Positions 53,491 to 63,590 are shown, numbered from the stretch's first letter. The stretch: 64,000 nt of DNA from Photobacterium piscicola (GCF_900166965.1 NZ_FUZI01000010.1:31300-95299); one strand, 5' to 3'. Numbers and translations: made by a program. The notes: generated from the sequence alone by a model not told the origin.

Positions 53491-54048
53491 ATGGCGTTCA
53501 GCAAAGATAAACCCCAAATCTTAGCAGCCGAGGTTGTAGCACAATCACGACTCTTTAAAATTGAATCATTGGATTTACGTTTTTCTAATGGTGTCGAGCG
53601 TACTTATGAGCGTATGCAGCCAAGTGGTCGTCATGCGGTATTAATCGTACCTGTCACTGCTGATGGTGATTTATTATTGATTCGTGAATATTCTGCCGGT
53701 ACTGAGCGTTATGAATTAGGTTTTCCGAAAGGATTAATTGATGCTGGTGAAAGTGCATTAGTAGCGGCAAACCGTGAGTTAAAAGAAGAAATAGGCTTTG
53801 GTGCACAGCGATTGCATCCCTTAAAAGAAGTGATTTTAGCGCCATCGTATTTTTCAAGTCGAATGACATTGTTTGTGGGACAAGATTTATATCCTGAGCG
53901 TTTAGAAGGTGATGAACCTGAGCCTCTAGAAATTGTACGGTGGCCATTAGCTCAAGCAGAAGAGCTACTTAATCACCTAGATTTTGCCGAAGCGCGTAGT
54001 ATCAGTGCCTTATTTTTAGCGCTGAAGTATTTAGCTTGCGAGGAATGA
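53491..54048 (+). CDS. nudE: Nudix ADP-ribose/AP-compound hydrolase NudE
   Basis: 185-residue Nudix hydrolase. The Nudix box GFPKGLIDAGESALVAANRELKEEIGFG (about residues 73-100; G-x5-E-x7-RE-U-x-EE-x-G-U) is intact. NudE cleaves adenosine(5')triphospho(5')adenosine, ADP-ribose and NADH. It precedes cysQ by 3 bases, as in other Vibrionaceae. Confidence 0.95.
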   Translation: MAFSKDKPQILAAEVVAQSRLFKIESLDLRFSNGVERTYERMQPSGRHAVLIVPVTADGDLLLIREYSAGTERYELGFPKGLIDAGESALVAANRELKEEIGFGAQRLHPLKEVILAPSYFSSRMTLFVGQDLYPERLEGDEPEPLEIVRWPLAQAEELLNHLDFAEARSISALFLALKYLACEE

Positions 54049-54051
54049 CCA

Positions 54052-54885
54052 ATGACATTAAACCATCTTATTACTGATGTTATCGATATTGCCCAAGAAT
54101 CAGGTCGGTTGATCTTAGATATTTATCAACAAGGACAGTTTGAGCAGCAAATCAAATCAGATAATACGCCAGTAACCAGCGCTGATTTAGCGGCTAATAA
54201 ATTAGTGATTGAGCGATTATCCCAATTAACCCCTGACATTCCCGTACTGTCAGAGGAAGACACCGCAATAGCATTAGCTGAACGTAGTCAGTGGCCCCGC
54301 TATTGGTTAATCGATCCTTTAGATGGTACTCAAGAGTTTATAGCGGGTAGTGGTGATTTCGCGACAATTATCGCATTAATTGATAATAATAAGCCGGTAA
54401 TGGGAGTGGTGTATGCGCCTGTATCTGGCGTGACGTATTATGCGGCGCAAGGTCAAGGGGCACATAAAATAACTGCGGCTGGTGAAACCAGTACGATCTC
54501 AACGACTAAACATCAGTTGCCATTACGTGGGTTAACTATCGCTATTAGCCGTCGACAAGATATTGATACCACTAAGGCGCGGTTTGATAGCCAATATCAT
54601 TATGATCTCGTTGCATTAGGCTCTGCTTCGCTAAAAGCTTGTTTAGTTGCGGAAGGGGGCGCTGATTGCTACCTACGATTAGGGCCTACGGGTGAGTGGG
54701 ATACTGCTGCGACTCAGTGTATTGTTGAAGAAGCGGGCGGACGTATTTTTAATACCCATATAACGCCATTATCTTATAACCAGCGTCAGACTTTAGAAAA
54801 TCCAAACTTTATTGTGCTTGGCGATGAGCAATTACCGTGGGCATCGATTCTAACGGCAGATGATCGCTTAATGGGCGCAGAATAG
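54052..54885 (+). CDS. cysQ: 3'(2'),5'-bisphosphate nucleotidase CysQ
   Basis: 277-residue inositol-monophosphatase-fold enzyme that hydrolyses 3'-phosphoadenosine 5'-phosphate (PAP) formed in sulfate assimilation. Metal-binding motifs are LSEEDT, WLIDPLDGTQEF (DPxDGT) and the C-terminal GEWDTAATQCIVEEAGG (WDxAA). SD GAGG precedes the ATG and overlaps the nudE stop region. A terminator follows. Confidence 0.96.
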   Translation: MTLNHLITDVIDIAQESGRLILDIYQQGQFEQQIKSDNTPVTSADLAANKLVIERLSQLTPDIPVLSEEDTAIALAERSQWPRYWLIDPLDGTQEFIAGSGDFATIIALIDNNKPVMGVVYAPVSGVTYYAAQGQGAHKITAAGETSTISTTKHQLPLRGLTIAISRRQDIDTTKARFDSQYHYDLVALGSASLKACLVAEGGADCYLRLGPTGEWDTAATQCIVEEAGGRIFNTHITPLSYNQRQTLENPNFIVLGDEQLPWASILTADDRLMGAE

Positions 54886-54897
54886 TTCATCGACCAC

Positions 54898-54935
54898 ATA
54901 CAAAAACGGAGCCTCAATGGTTCCGTTTTTTGTAT
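54898..54935. terminator. Bidirectional terminator between cysQ and sthA
   Basis: ACAAAAAACGGAGCC-type arm ending at 54913, loop TCAAT, GGTTCCGTTTTTTGTAT (54919-54935). A-run and T-run on the two sides serve both convergent genes. Confidence 0.88.
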
Positions 54936-54978
54936 CGGTTATTTATGGCTCACCAATAAGAGACTATCAATGGTGATT

Positions 54979-56394
54979 CTAGAACAAACGGTTAAGGCCA
55001 TTTAATGCCGCAACGCGAAACGCTTCTGCCATGGTTGGATAATTAAAGGTAGTATTGGCAAAATATTCAATAGTATTACCTTCTCCTTTTTGCTCCATGA
55101 TAGCTTGGCCGATATGAATGATTTCAGCCGCTCGTTCACCAAAGCAGTGAATACCTAAAATAGCTTTGGTTTCACGGTGAAATAATATTTTCAAACTGCC
55201 GACTTCTGTACCTGCGATCTGAGCTCGAGCTAAATGTTTAAATTGCGAGCGACCCACTTCATAAGGAATTTTTGCAGCGGTTAACTGTTGCTCTGTTTGG
55301 CCGACAGAACTGATTTCTGGCAGGGTATAAATTCCGGTTGGAATATTTGCAATTAATTGTCCTTGCGCTTTACCGGTACTGATTGCTTGCGCGACAAAAC
55401 GTCCTTGATCATAGGCGGCACTGGCTAGGCTAGGGTAACCTATAACATCACCCACGGCATAGATATGCTCAACTGCGGTTTGGTAGTTATTATTCACCTG
55501 TAGTTGCCCACGAGAATCAGCCTCTAAACCGACCTTATCTAGGGCTAGTTTGTCAGTATTACCGGTACGGCCATTGGCATACAGTAAGCAGTCTGCTCGC
55601 ATTTTCTTACCTGATTGCAAGTGCAGAATAACCCCGTTATCTGTAGCTTCAATAGTTTCAAAAACCTCATCATTACGAACCATAGTACCCGTATTACTAA
55701 GGTGATAAGACAACGAATCAGACATCTCATTATCAAGAAATTCTAATAGTCGTTGGCGAGTGTTAACCAAATCAACTTTGACCCCAAGTCCTCTAAAAAT
55801 AGACGCGTATTCACAGCCAATAACCCCAGCGCCATAAATTAAAATATGTCGAGGATCATGGGCTAATTGTAAAATTGAATCGCTGTCATAAACACGGGGA
55901 TGCGTGAAATCAACGGTAGCGGGTTGGTAGGGACGAGAGCCCGTGGCAATAATAAATCGTTCAGCACTAAAATGGTCAACACTGCCATCATGGGTGGTAA
56001 CACTGACACTATATGAGCTAATAAATTGCGCTTCACCATGAATGATTTGGCAATGGTTGCGATCATAAAACCCTTGTCGCATTCGAGTTTGTTTACTCAC
56101 AACTTCAGTTGCGTGGTGCAATATTTGACTAAAGGTTCGGTGGAGGGTCGAGGTGTCATTACAATACAGCGGATTTTGGTTAAATTCGATAATACGACTG
56201 ACGGCATGACGTAATGATTTTGATGGAATGGTTCCCCAGTGGGTGCAACCGCCTCCGACACTGTCTTCGCGTTCGATAATTGCGACTTTAAATCCAGCCT
56301 TCGTTAGCCCCATTGCCGCCCCTTCACCGCCAGGACCACTACCAATAATGATGACATCAAAATGGTTTTGAGAAGCAGGTAGGTTATTTGTCAT
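54979..56394 (-). CDS. sthA: Soluble pyridine nucleotide transhydrogenase
   Basis: 471-residue flavoprotein exchanging hydride between NADPH and NAD. FAD site [13 protein letters not shown], then [13 protein letters not shown]: the second cysteine of the usual disulfide is replaced, as in E. coli SthA, so it is not a lipoamide dehydrogenase. A second nucleotide motif is [15 protein letters not shown], and the C-terminal dimer domain ends [28 protein letters not shown] precedes the ATG. It is transcribed divergently from fabR, as in E. coli. Confidence 0.97.
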   Translation of the reverse strand: MTNNLPASQNHFDVIIIGSGPGGEGAAMGLTKAGFKVAIIEREDSVGGGCTHWGTIPSKSLRHAVSRIIEFNQNPLYCNDTSTLHRTFSQILHHATEVVSKQTRMRQGFYDRNHCQIIHGEAQFISSYSVSVTTHDGSVDHFSAERFIIATGSRPYQPATVDFTHPRVYDSDSILQLAHDPRHILIYGAGVIGCEYASIFRGLGVKVDLVNTRQRLLEFLDNEMSDSLSYHLSNTGTMVRNDEVFETIEATDNGVILHLQSGKKMRADCLLYANGRTGNTDKLALDKVGLEADSRGQLQVNNNYQTAVEHIYAVGDVIGYPSLASAAYDQGRFVAQAISTGKAQGQLIANIPTGIYTLPEISSVGQTEQQLTAAKIPYEVGRSQFKHLARAQIAGTEVGSLKILFHRETKAILGIHCFGERAAEIIHIGQAIMEQKGEGNTIEYFANTTFNYPTMAEAFRVAALNGLNRLF

Positions 56395-56713
56395 AAAGTC
56401 ATTCCTTGATTATGTCTTTCCATCTTACATTAACATTATGGTAACGATTTACCAGATAACGATGCATGGGGGAATGACGATATCTCGAAGCGGCTCACGA
56501 AGTTTTTATCATTAATCAATCGGTATGGATCGAGATTGGTTATTAAACCAGCGCCACGTTTTGTGACGTAAAATCGTAATTGATCTCAATCTGGCTTTGC
56601 GTCAGTCGCGCTCTCGCTTTACTATGTGAGAGTCTCGCGTCGTTGCTATGGCGCAGATGTTACTGTGTAAACAGAGTATCATTGTAATAAAATCACAGAG
56701 AAGCAGATAATTG
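56395..56713. other. Divergent sthA-fabR intergenic region
   Basis: 319 bases containing both promoters. A possible -10 for fabR is TAAAAT around 56688-56693. I saw a small dyad CTGTGTAAACAG near 56668-56679 but no clear operator assignment and no RNA or gene. Confidence 0.35.
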
Positions 56714-57346
56714 ATGGGAATTAGGGCTCAGCAAAAAGAAAAAACTCGGCGTTCATTGATTGATGCCGCTTTTAGCCAGTTAAGTGCCGAGCGAAGTTTT
56801 TCTAATTTAAGTCTACGTGAAGTTGCGCGTGAAGCGGGTATTGCTCCAACATCATTCTACCGTCACTTTAAAGACATGGATGAATTGGGGTTAACCATGG
56901 TTGATGAGGGGGGGTTAATTCTTCGTCAATTAATGCGTCAAGCTCGACAGCGTATTGCTACTGAAGGCAGCGTGATCCGTACCTCGGTAGAGACTTTTAT
57001 GGAATTTATAGAAAGTAGTCCTAACGTATTCCGCTTACTGCTTCGTGAGCGTTCTGGTACATCAACGGCTTTTCGTGCTGCGGTTGTACGAGAAATACAA
57101 CATTTTGTGGCTGAACTGACTGAGTATCTTGAAGCGAAAACTGGGGTAACTCATGAAGAAGCTTATACACAAGCTGAAGCGTCAGTAACATTGGTCTTTA
57201 GTTCAGGAGCAGAGGCCCTTGATCTAGATTGTCATGCTCGTGCTGAGCATGCAGAAAGACTGATTATGCAACTTAGAATGATTGCAAAAGGTGCTTATTG
57301 GTACCGTAAAGAGCGTGAGCGTCGAGAGCTCAGGCAGAAACTATAA
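56714..57346 (+). CDS. fabR: Fatty-acid biosynthesis repressor FabR
   Basis: 210-residue TetR-family regulator of unsaturated fatty-acid genes (fabA, fabB). HTH in the N-terminus ([26 protein letters not shown]). The ATG at 56714 starts [15 protein letters not shown], near-identical to E. coli FabR; the longest frame begins at a TTG three bases earlier. yijD follows, giving the E. coli sthA-fabR-yijD-trmA neighbourhood. Confidence 0.97.
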   Translation: MGIRAQQKEKTRRSLIDAAFSQLSAERSFSNLSLREVAREAGIAPTSFYRHFKDMDELGLTMVDEGGLILRQLMRQARQRIATEGSVIRTSVETFMEFIESSPNVFRLLLRERSGTSTAFRAAVVREIQHFVAELTEYLEAKTGVTHEEAYTQAEASVTLVFSSGAEALDLDCHARAEHAERLIMQLRMIAKGAYWYRKERERRELRQKL

Positions 57347-57373
57347 TCTTATTTTGATTTTGGTGAAGTATAT

Positions 57374-57745
57374 ATGGAAAAGCAACAACTTAAAGCTGAG
57401 CGTAAGACACTTATTTTGTCTGTAATAACAGGTATTTGTGGCTACGGTACTTTGGCGGTATTGTTTTCAAGTTATGTAACATTCTCTATTTTCCCTGTCT
57501 TGGCATTTGCTATGGCAGTGTACTGTTTATATCAAGAATACATGCGTAAACCGATGGCAGAAGGCGTGCCTGCACTTGCTAGTGCATGTTTCTTCGTTGG
57601 GGTATTTGGTTATGCGGCATTTATTCGTGCTGAATACCCTGATATGGGATCAAATTTCATTCCATTAATGATTACATTGGCATTGCTATTTTGGGTGTCG
57701 TACAAAATGGGTGTCATGGATAAGAAAGATCAAAAAGCAGCGTAA
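57374..57745 (+). CDS. yijD: YijD family inner membrane protein (DUF1422)
   Basis: 123 residues with four hydrophobic segments (about 16-35, 38-58, 78-95 and 101-117). Position between fabR and trmA and the pattern (TLILSVITGICGYGTLAVLFSS, ITLALLFWVSYKMG) match YijD. Function unknown. 27 bases after fabR. Confidence 0.9.
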   Translation: MEKQQLKAERKTLILSVITGICGYGTLAVLFSSYVTFSIFPVLAFAMAVYCLYQEYMRKPMAEGVPALASACFFVGVFGYAAFIRAEYPDMGSNFIPLMITLALLFWVSYKMGVMDKKDQKAA

Positions 57746-57770
57746 GTAATACTTGCTGTTATTTGAAAAA

Positions 57771-57797
57771 GAAAAAGGCGCTGATAGCGCCTTTTTT
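57771..57797. terminator. Bidirectional terminator between yijD and trmA
   Basis: GAAAAAGGCGCT (57771-57782), loop GAT, AGCGCCTTTTTT (57786-57797). Confidence 0.92.
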
Positions 57798-57822
57798 ATT
57801 TTTATCTTTTGAGGATCACTGC

Positions 57823-58929
57823 TTATTTGCGCTCTAGTAATACACCGGCTTCCATATGGTGGGTGTAAGGGAATTGGTCAAATAAGGCAAATCGAGTAAT
57901 ATTGTGGGTTTCAGTTAAGATGGCTAAATTGTCACGTAATGTCTCTGGGTTACATGAGATATACATGATGTTGTCGTAGCCTTGTACCATGCGGCAAGTA
58001 CCATCATCCATACCTGAACGTGGTGGATCGACAAAAATGGTGTTGCAGTTATAGCTTTGTAAATCAACATTCTGATCTTTTAGACGACGGAATTCACGTT
58101 TACCTGCCATTGCATCAGTAAAGTCTTCCGCAGACATACGAATAATTTGTACGTTTTCAATATTGTTTACCGCAATATTGTATTGTGCTGAATCAACCGA
58201 TGGTTTTGCTAGTTCAGTTGCCAGTACTCGCTCAAAGTTTGGCGCAAGTGCTAATGAGAAATTACCATTACCACAATACAATTCCAGTAAATCACCTGCA
58301 CTGTCTTGAGTACAATCGACAGCCCATTCCAGCATCTTCTGTGCAACTTCACCGTTAGGTTGGGTAAAGCTATTTTCAACTTGCTTGTAAGTCAGTGCTT
58401 TATCGTGAACCTTTAATTGTTCAATAACGTAATCTTGATCTAAGACGATTTTCATCTTACGCGCACGACCGATAAGGTTTAGTTTAAACCCTTCATCATT
58501 TAAGCGTTGCTTTAGCTGTTTGGCTGCGACTGTCCATTCATCATCAAGTTGACGGTGATACAACATCGAAACTAAAATTTCACCACTTAACGTAGATAAG
58601 AAATCTACTTGGAACAGTTTGTGACGCAGGGTTTTTATTGGCTTAATTGCTTCAAGCAACATTGGCATTACATCATTAATTAAACGACTTGCAGCCGGGA
58701 ATTGATCAACACGGTATTTTTCACGGGTGTGTTGATTAAACATGATGTAATACAGCTCTTCGCCTTCGTGCCAAACACGAAACTCTGCACGCATACGGTA
58801 ATGCTCTGCAGGAGAGGCAAACACCTCTAATTCAGGCGTTTCAAAATCACTAAGTAGATCTTGAATACGCGCTGCTTTTTCATCCAACTGGGGCTGGTAA
58901 TCAGCGATATTAAGGACGGTGGATGTCAT
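57823..58929 (-). CDS. trmA: tRNA (uracil-5-)-methyltransferase
   Basis: 368-residue SAM-dependent enzyme that makes m5U54 in tRNA. SAM-binding motif [17 protein letters not shown], the [12 protein letters not shown] motif, and the catalytic cysteine in [11 protein letters not shown] near the C-terminus. No N-terminal TRAM domain or iron-sulfur cluster, as typical for TrmA. GAGG precedes the ATG. Divergent from btuB. Confidence 0.97.
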   Translation of the reverse strand: MTSTVLNIADYQPQLDEKAARIQDLLSDFETPELEVFASPAEHYRMRAEFRVWHEGEELYYIMFNQHTREKYRVDQFPAASRLINDVMPMLLEAIKPIKTLRHKLFQVDFLSTLSGEILVSMLYHRQLDDEWTVAAKQLKQRLNDEGFKLNLIGRARKMKIVLDQDYVIEQLKVHDKALTYKQVENSFTQPNGEVAQKMLEWAVDCTQDSAGDLLELYCGNGNFSLALAPNFERVLATELAKPSVDSAQYNIAVNNIENVQIIRMSAEDFTDAMAGKREFRRLKDQNVDLQSYNCNTIFVDPPRSGMDDGTCRMVQGYDNIMYISCNPETLRDNLAILTETHNITRFALFDQFPYTHHMEAGVLLERK

Positions 58930-59084
58930 AGTGTGTGCCTCGACTGCTCAAAATAAGACCGCAGATTTTATTGTATTGCACACTGATGTCCAGTGTTGAT
59001 CCAAATTAAAATATTCATGTATCCAAAAATTCATAACTAATACCAAACAAAACTAGACATAAAAGCAATACAACACTAGCATTC

Positions 59085-59295
59085 GCGCTGTGCTGGTTAA
59101 GCCTTGGAAGGCTCGGGAATACGGTGTGAATCCGTAACTGACGCGCAGCGGTAATAGAGAACGAACGCACATGGATGTAATCCAAACACTGTTGATGCTC
59201 CCTACAAATAATCACAGTATTATTTAGTATAGTGGCAATGGGAAGTTGTTGCCTAGGCGACCTGATGGTCATGCTCTTAAGTCCGAATACCAACC
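59085..59295 (+). promoter_or_regulatory. Cobalamin (AdoCbl) riboswitch before btuB
   Basis: Typical B12-riboswitch core: GGGAATACGGTGTGAATCCG (59115-59134) with the AACTGACGCGCAGCGGTAA B12 box (59136-59154) and the closing strand GTCCGAATACC (59281-59291). The aptamer ends about 50 bases before the btuB ATG, so it controls translation or termination of the B12-receptor mRNA, as in E. coli. Confidence 0.95.
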
Positions 59296-59345
59296 AGCAA
59301 GACAAGCATATTGCTTTGTTATAAACGCGACTTAGGACAATTGTA

Positions 59346-61178
59346 ATGAAAAAATCCCTTTTAGCAGCGACGGTAGCGTCGTTGTGTCTCCCTTCTTTTG
59401 CTTCATTTGCAGCAGACACTACATCTGATGATGTGATGGTGGTAACCGCTAACCGCTTTGAACAACCTATAACCTCAGTATTAGCTCCTTTTAATGTTGT
59501 GACTCGTCAAGACATCGATAAAGTACAAGCTAAAACACTCACTGAAGTGTTGAGTTTATTACCTGGGGTACAGATCACTCAAAATGGTGGGCGTGGGCAA
59601 AGTTCTAGTATCTTTGTTCGTGGTGCAAACTCAGATCAAGTTTTAGTTTTGGTTGATGGTATTCGTATGGCTCGCTCCGTGGCGGGTAATGTAGATTTCA
59701 ATCAAATTCCATTAACTCAAGTACAGCGGATTGAATTTACTCGTGGTGCTCGCGCGGCAATTTATGGCTCTGAAGCTATTGGTGGTGTGATCAATATCAT
59801 TACCTTAACAGGAACAGATACGCCATCAAAAACGAAATTAGATTTGGGTATTGGTAGCCATAATTATCAAGAGGCGAATGTTTCTGGTGCGTATAAAATC
59901 GGTGATAACAGCGTATTACAAGTTGCAGCCGGTTATGAAAACGATAAAGGCTATAATGTTCATCCTCAACCAGGATTGAATGATGGCGATAAACATGGTT
60001 TTGATAGCCGTAATGCATCGTTAGCATTGCATCACCAGTTTAACGATCAAATCTCGGGTTTTGTTGCGACTCGCTGGTATAAAAATCACTCTCAATATGA
60101 TGGGTCAAGTGTGTATTCTGGTCATCAGTATGTGAGATCAGAAACTGAATTTAATGATTATTCTGCGGGTTTAAAATATGCGCAGGATAGCTATAAGTCA
60201 TCGTTGATTCTTGATTACCAAAAACAAGATAACCTTGACCTGATCGATAAAACCAACGCCGTTAATCGTAAGGACCAATATCACCAACGTAATGTTCAAT
60301 GGCATAACCAATATCAATTACTATCAACATTGTCAGTGAGTGGCGGTATTGATTGGCGCCAAGAGCAGTGGAATGATTTAACGGGGTTTGCGGGTAATAA
60401 AGAACGCGATAATACTGGTTATTATGCGATTGGCTTATGGGATTACTCTCCAGTTAGTATCGAAACCAGTGTTCGTCTTGATGATAATCAGCAGTATGGT
60501 ACCCATTCAACGTATAATATTGCTGGTGGTTGGTATTTAAATGACAATATTCAGTTACGTGGTTCGTACGGCACAGCATTTAAAGCCCCTAATCTTTACC
60601 AACTTTACGTTAAAAGTGCTTGGTCAACGGGTAACCCTAATTTAAATCCGGAAACATCAAAAAATATCGATGTTTCGCTGCATGCTGATTACGATATTGC
60701 GAGCGTTGCTGTTACGGCTTATCAAATGCGCATTGATGATTTAATTGCTTATGTCGGTGGCACGCCATCGTATGACAACGTTAAAGGGGAAAGTAAAATT
60801 AAAGGTGTTGAAGTCGAAGCTGACTTTGATACGGGTATTATTACTCACCAGCTAAACTTTGATTTTAAAGATCCTCGAGATAGTGAAGGCCAACAGCTTA
60901 TACGTCGTGAAAAATTCTCATTTAAATGGGTAGGTACGGCAAGTTATGGTGATCTAGATACCGCAGTGACGTACCAGTATCACGGTAAACGACCAGATAT
61001 TTCAGATACTGAGCTATCAGCATATGATACGTGGGATATTGCCTTAACATACTGGCTACAACCCAAGCTTGCTTTAAAAGGGCGAGTAGCGAACCTTTTA
61101 AATGAAGACTACGAAACAGCTGGTGGTTACGTAATGCCGGGTAGAACTTACTATACCAGCATTAATTATCAGTTTTAA
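59346..61178 (+). CDS. btuB: TonB-dependent vitamin B12 receptor BtuB
   Basis: 610-residue outer-membrane receptor. Signal peptide (residues 1-22), TonB box DDVMVVTANRF at about residues 28-38, plug domain (VFNVVTRQDIDKVQA through RGARAAIYGSEAIGGVINI) and a 22-strand barrel ending in aromatic F (YYTSINYQF). Family repeats GSYGTAFKAPNLYQLY and NLNPETSKNID are present. Cobalamin repression through the upstream riboswitch is expected. A terminator follows at 61199. Confidence 0.95.
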   Translation: MKKSLLAATVASLCLPSFASFAADTTSDDVMVVTANRFEQPITSVLAPFNVVTRQDIDKVQAKTLTEVLSLLPGVQITQNGGRGQSSSIFVRGANSDQVLVLVDGIRMARSVAGNVDFNQIPLTQVQRIEFTRGARAAIYGSEAIGGVINIITLTGTDTPSKTKLDLGIGSHNYQEANVSGAYKIGDNSVLQVAAGYENDKGYNVHPQPGLNDGDKHGFDSRNASLALHHQFNDQISGFVATRWYKNHSQYDGSSVYSGHQYVRSETEFNDYSAGLKYAQDSYKSSLILDYQKQDNLDLIDKTNAVNRKDQYHQRNVQWHNQYQLLSTLSVSGGIDWRQEQWNDLTGFAGNKERDNTGYYAIGLWDYSPVSIETSVRLDDNQQYGTHSTYNIAGGWYLNDNIQLRGSYGTAFKAPNLYQLYVKSAWSTGNPNLNPETSKNIDVSLHADYDIASVAVTAYQMRIDDLIAYVGGTPSYDNVKGESKIKGVEVEADFDTGIITHQLNFDFKDPRDSEGQQLIRREKFSFKWVGTASYGDLDTAVTYQYHGKRPDISDTELSAYDTWDIALTYWLQPKLALKGRVANLLNEDYETAGGYVMPGRTYYTSINYQF

Positions 61179-61198
61179 TGTGTGATTTTTTATAGATC

Positions 61199-61223
61199 AA
61201 GGCCGCCATTGTGCGGCCTTTTT
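61199..61223 (+). terminator. Intrinsic terminator after btuB
   Basis: AAGGCCGC (61199-61206), loop CATTGT, GCGGCCTT (61213-61220), then TTT. It overlaps the upstream end of the next frame, so the following gene starts at 61237 or has its own promoter or readthrough. Confidence 0.82.
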
Positions 61224-61236
61224 GATGGTGATAAAT

Positions 61237-61935
61237 ATGAAACAAAGCGTGATTATTAGTTGGTCATCAGGTAAGGATTCAGCATTAACGTTATGGCGGT
61301 TAATGAACGATCCTAATTATGAGGTTATTGGACTTTATACGACTTATGTGGGTAACGATGTTCCTTTTCAAGCAACGCCAATTGAGATTGTTAAACAACA
61401 AGCCTTGCTCATCGGTTTACCTTTAGTGTTAATTGAATTACCGAAGGTGTTTCCCGCTAATGATGTTTATCAACAAGCGATTGTTGATGGGTTGAAAAAT
61501 TGTGAGTTACAGTTTGATAGTGTCGCTTTTGGTGATTTGTTTTGTAATGGTATTGTCGATTATCGCCGCCAATATATTGAACCTGCAGGCTGGGCCTGTG
61601 TGTTTCCATTGCTTGGACAACCTAGTCATCAGCTAGCGAATGAAATAATTGAATGTGGTATTAAAACAAAATTGGTTACCATTGATAGTACCCAATTGGA
61701 TATACATTTCTGCGGGCGTTGGTTTGATCATCAATTATTAACTGAATTACCACCGACCACTGATCTCTGTGGTGAGAATGGAGAGTTTCATTCGTTAGTT
61801 GTCGATGGCCCTTTTTATCAACAACCACTTAATCTGACTTGGTTAGAATGTGAGACTGATTCACGGTTTTGTTATCAACGCTATACACTGGTAGAGACTG
61901 ACTCATCGCAGTATCATAACGACTCGATATCGTAA
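61237..61935 (+). CDS. PP-loop ATPase of the diphthine-ammonia-ligase/COG2102 family
   Basis: 232 residues. The N-type ATP-pyrophosphatase loop is SWSSGKDSALTLW (residues 7-19). Later conserved blocks are AFGDLF and CGENGEFHSLVVDGPFY, with the family GExGE and Tyr. In eukaryotes the family amidates diphthine; bacterial members next to btuB are of unknown substrate, possibly in corrinoid or nucleotide metabolism. I used the ATG at 61237 (MKQSVIISW); the frame is open from 61222. murI follows after 14 bases. Confidence 0.82.
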   Translation: MKQSVIISWSSGKDSALTLWRLMNDPNYEVIGLYTTYVGNDVPFQATPIEIVKQQALLIGLPLVLIELPKVFPANDVYQQAIVDGLKNCELQFDSVAFGDLFCNGIVDYRRQYIEPAGWACVFPLLGQPSHQLANEIIECGIKTKLVTIDSTQLDIHFCGRWFDHQLLTELPPTTDLCGENGEFHSLVVDGPFYQQPLNLTWLECETDSRFCYQRYTLVETDSSQYHNDSIS

Positions 61936-61949
61936 TAAGGTAAGTGGTA

Positions 61950-62750
61950 GTGAAAAAAGTTGTCATTTTTGATTCAGGGGTGGGCGGTTTATCGGTGTAT
62001 CAAGAGATCCATGCTTTACTACCTCAAGTACAGTTTATTTACGCTTTCGATAATGCCGCTTTCCCCTATGGTGAATTAGATGACGCAACATTAATAAAGC
62101 GTACTAATTATATTGTGACGTTATTAGCTAATCAGTATCAGGCTGATTTGGTGGTTATCGCCTGTAATACGGCCAGTACTATCGTTTTGCCTTCGTTACG
62201 TCAGCAGTTAACAATACCCGTCGTTGGCGTTGTTCCAGCAATAAAACCTGCCGCGTTGATTAGCCAAACAAAATCGATTGGTTTATTAGCAACACCTGCA
62301 ACCGTTAATCGAGCTTATACTCATCAATTAGTACAACAATTTGCTAATGGCTGTGAAGTTAAGATGATTGGTTCGACCCGATTGGTGGAGATGGCAGAGC
62401 AAAAGCTACGCGGTAAGTCGGTTGATATGGATGAATTAGCTGAAATTTTAGCACCATGGCAAGGTACTGTAGATAGTATTATTTTAGGTTGTACGCATTT
62501 TCCACTAATAAAACAAGAAATCCTATTGGCGCTAAGACATCAAGTAAATGTTATCGATTCAGGTAAAGCGATCGCTAAGCGCGTGGCATTATTATTAGCG
62601 TTACCAACTGAAGTAATGTCACCTATAACGCCGCTGATAAAGAACGTTACATATAGCAGCGCCGCAACATCAGATGCTGCGGCGCTGAATAAAAGCTTAA
62701 ATGAAATGCAATTAGATATTATTCAAGATCTAAACTATCCGCATTTTTAG
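61950..62750 (+). CDS. murI: Glutamate racemase
   Basis: 266-residue enzyme making D-glutamate for peptidoglycan. The two catalytic cysteines are in VIACNTASTIVLP and LGCTHFPLIK; the N-terminal FDSGVGGLSV and the catalytic Asp are intact. The GTG at 61950 has AAGG about 9 bases upstream; GTG at 61944 is an alternative. The C-terminal 32 bases overlap the convergent RRM gene. Confidence 0.95.
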   Translation: MKKVVIFDSGVGGLSVYQEIHALLPQVQFIYAFDNAAFPYGELDDATLIKRTNYIVTLLANQYQADLVVIACNTASTIVLPSLRQQLTIPVVGVVPAIKPAALISQTKSIGLLATPATVNRAYTHQLVQQFANGCEVKMIGSTRLVEMAEQKLRGKSVDMDELAEILAPWQGTVDSIILGCTHFPLIKQEILLALRHQVNVIDSGKAIAKRVALLLALPTEVMSPITPLIKNVTYSSAATSDAAALNKSLNEMQLDIIQDLNYPHF

Positions 62751-63180
62751 GTTCATTAGCTTCACGTACTTTTAGGGTACGTTGGCCATATTCTTGGTTG
62801 TTGAGTTGATCAATGGCATGTTCTGCGTCTTGACTATTCATAACAACAAAACCAAAGCCTCTACGTTTACCTGTGCGTTTATCCTTCATTAGACGCACAG
62901 CAAAAACATCGCCATGCTCTGCAAAAAGGTTTTTTACGTCGCTCTCATTAGCACGGTAAGGAAGGTTGCCAACATAAAGGGTTTTGCTACTTTGAGAAGG
63001 ATCTAATTCATCGAGGATGAGATTTTTATTTTCTTGCATAAAGTGCAACGCCAATCCTGTTAGCATCGCACCAAGCGCAAAACTAATGGCTGGTGGAGTA
63101 CTACTGAACATACTAAAGATTAAGGCGCCAATGATAGCGATAGCAATCACTGTTATTGTGGTTTGGTTATTTGATTTCAT
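62719..63180 (-). CDS. Membrane-anchored RNA-recognition-motif protein
   Basis: 153 residues. Two N-terminal hydrophobic segments (about residues 9-24, ITVIAIAIIGALIF, and 30-46, ISFALGAMLTGLALHF) precede one RRM domain (about residues 65-143) with RNP2 TLYVGNLPY and RNP1 RGFGFVVM. A short acidic tail (NADSLDLE) follows. The RRM resembles the bacterial cold-inducible Rbp type. I chose the ATG at 63180 (MKSNNQTTITV) with only a weak ribosome site; upstream in-frame starts to 63240 give no better context. It converges on and overlaps murI, as in Vibrionaceae generally, from memory. Confidence 0.85.
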   Translation of the reverse strand: MKSNNQTTITVIAIAIIGALIFSMFSSTPPAISFALGAMLTGLALHFMQENKNLILDELDPSQSSKTLYVGNLPYRANESDVKNLFAEHGDVFAVRLMKDKRTGKRRGFGFVVMNSQDAEHAIDQLNNQEYGQRTLKVREANEPKNADSLDLE

Positions 63181-63377
63181 ATTTAAAGTACATCTCAAAA
63201 GGGAAAGAGAAGAATGCGTTAATGGGTGTTTTAACATCAAGCTTACAATGATGCCAATTTTAATGGTCTGTAATCCATAATAATTGAGTATAAATATACT
63301 CGTATGAGCTTATTACAAACACATAGTTCACATTAGATGAAATAATCAGCAATTACATTATTTTTTTTTAAAAAGGC

Positions 63378-63405
63378 TTGTCAGAGTGATCAAAGTCTCT
63401 ATAAT
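63378..63405 (+). promoter_or_regulatory. rrn P1 promoter
   Basis: -35 TTGTCA (63378-63383), 16-base spacer, -10 TATAAT (63400-63405), then the GC-rich discriminator GCGGCTCC that makes rRNA promoters stringently controlled. T-rich and A-rich tracts upstream (63361-63374) suit an UP element; Fis sites probably lie in the preceding 100 bases. Confidence 0.88.
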
Positions 63406-63590
63406 GCGGCTCCATCGAAAGGCGGTACGGTTAAACAGCCGATCAAGTTCAAACTTTTGATACTAGCTTTAAATTAAATAATTAGTTTGTAATTCGATGA
63501 ATATCAAGATGATTGTTTTGCAAAAACATTTTCTTTTTACTTCTATAGTGAGAAGAGAGTCAAGAAGATATTTTAAACTAAAATTTCTTC

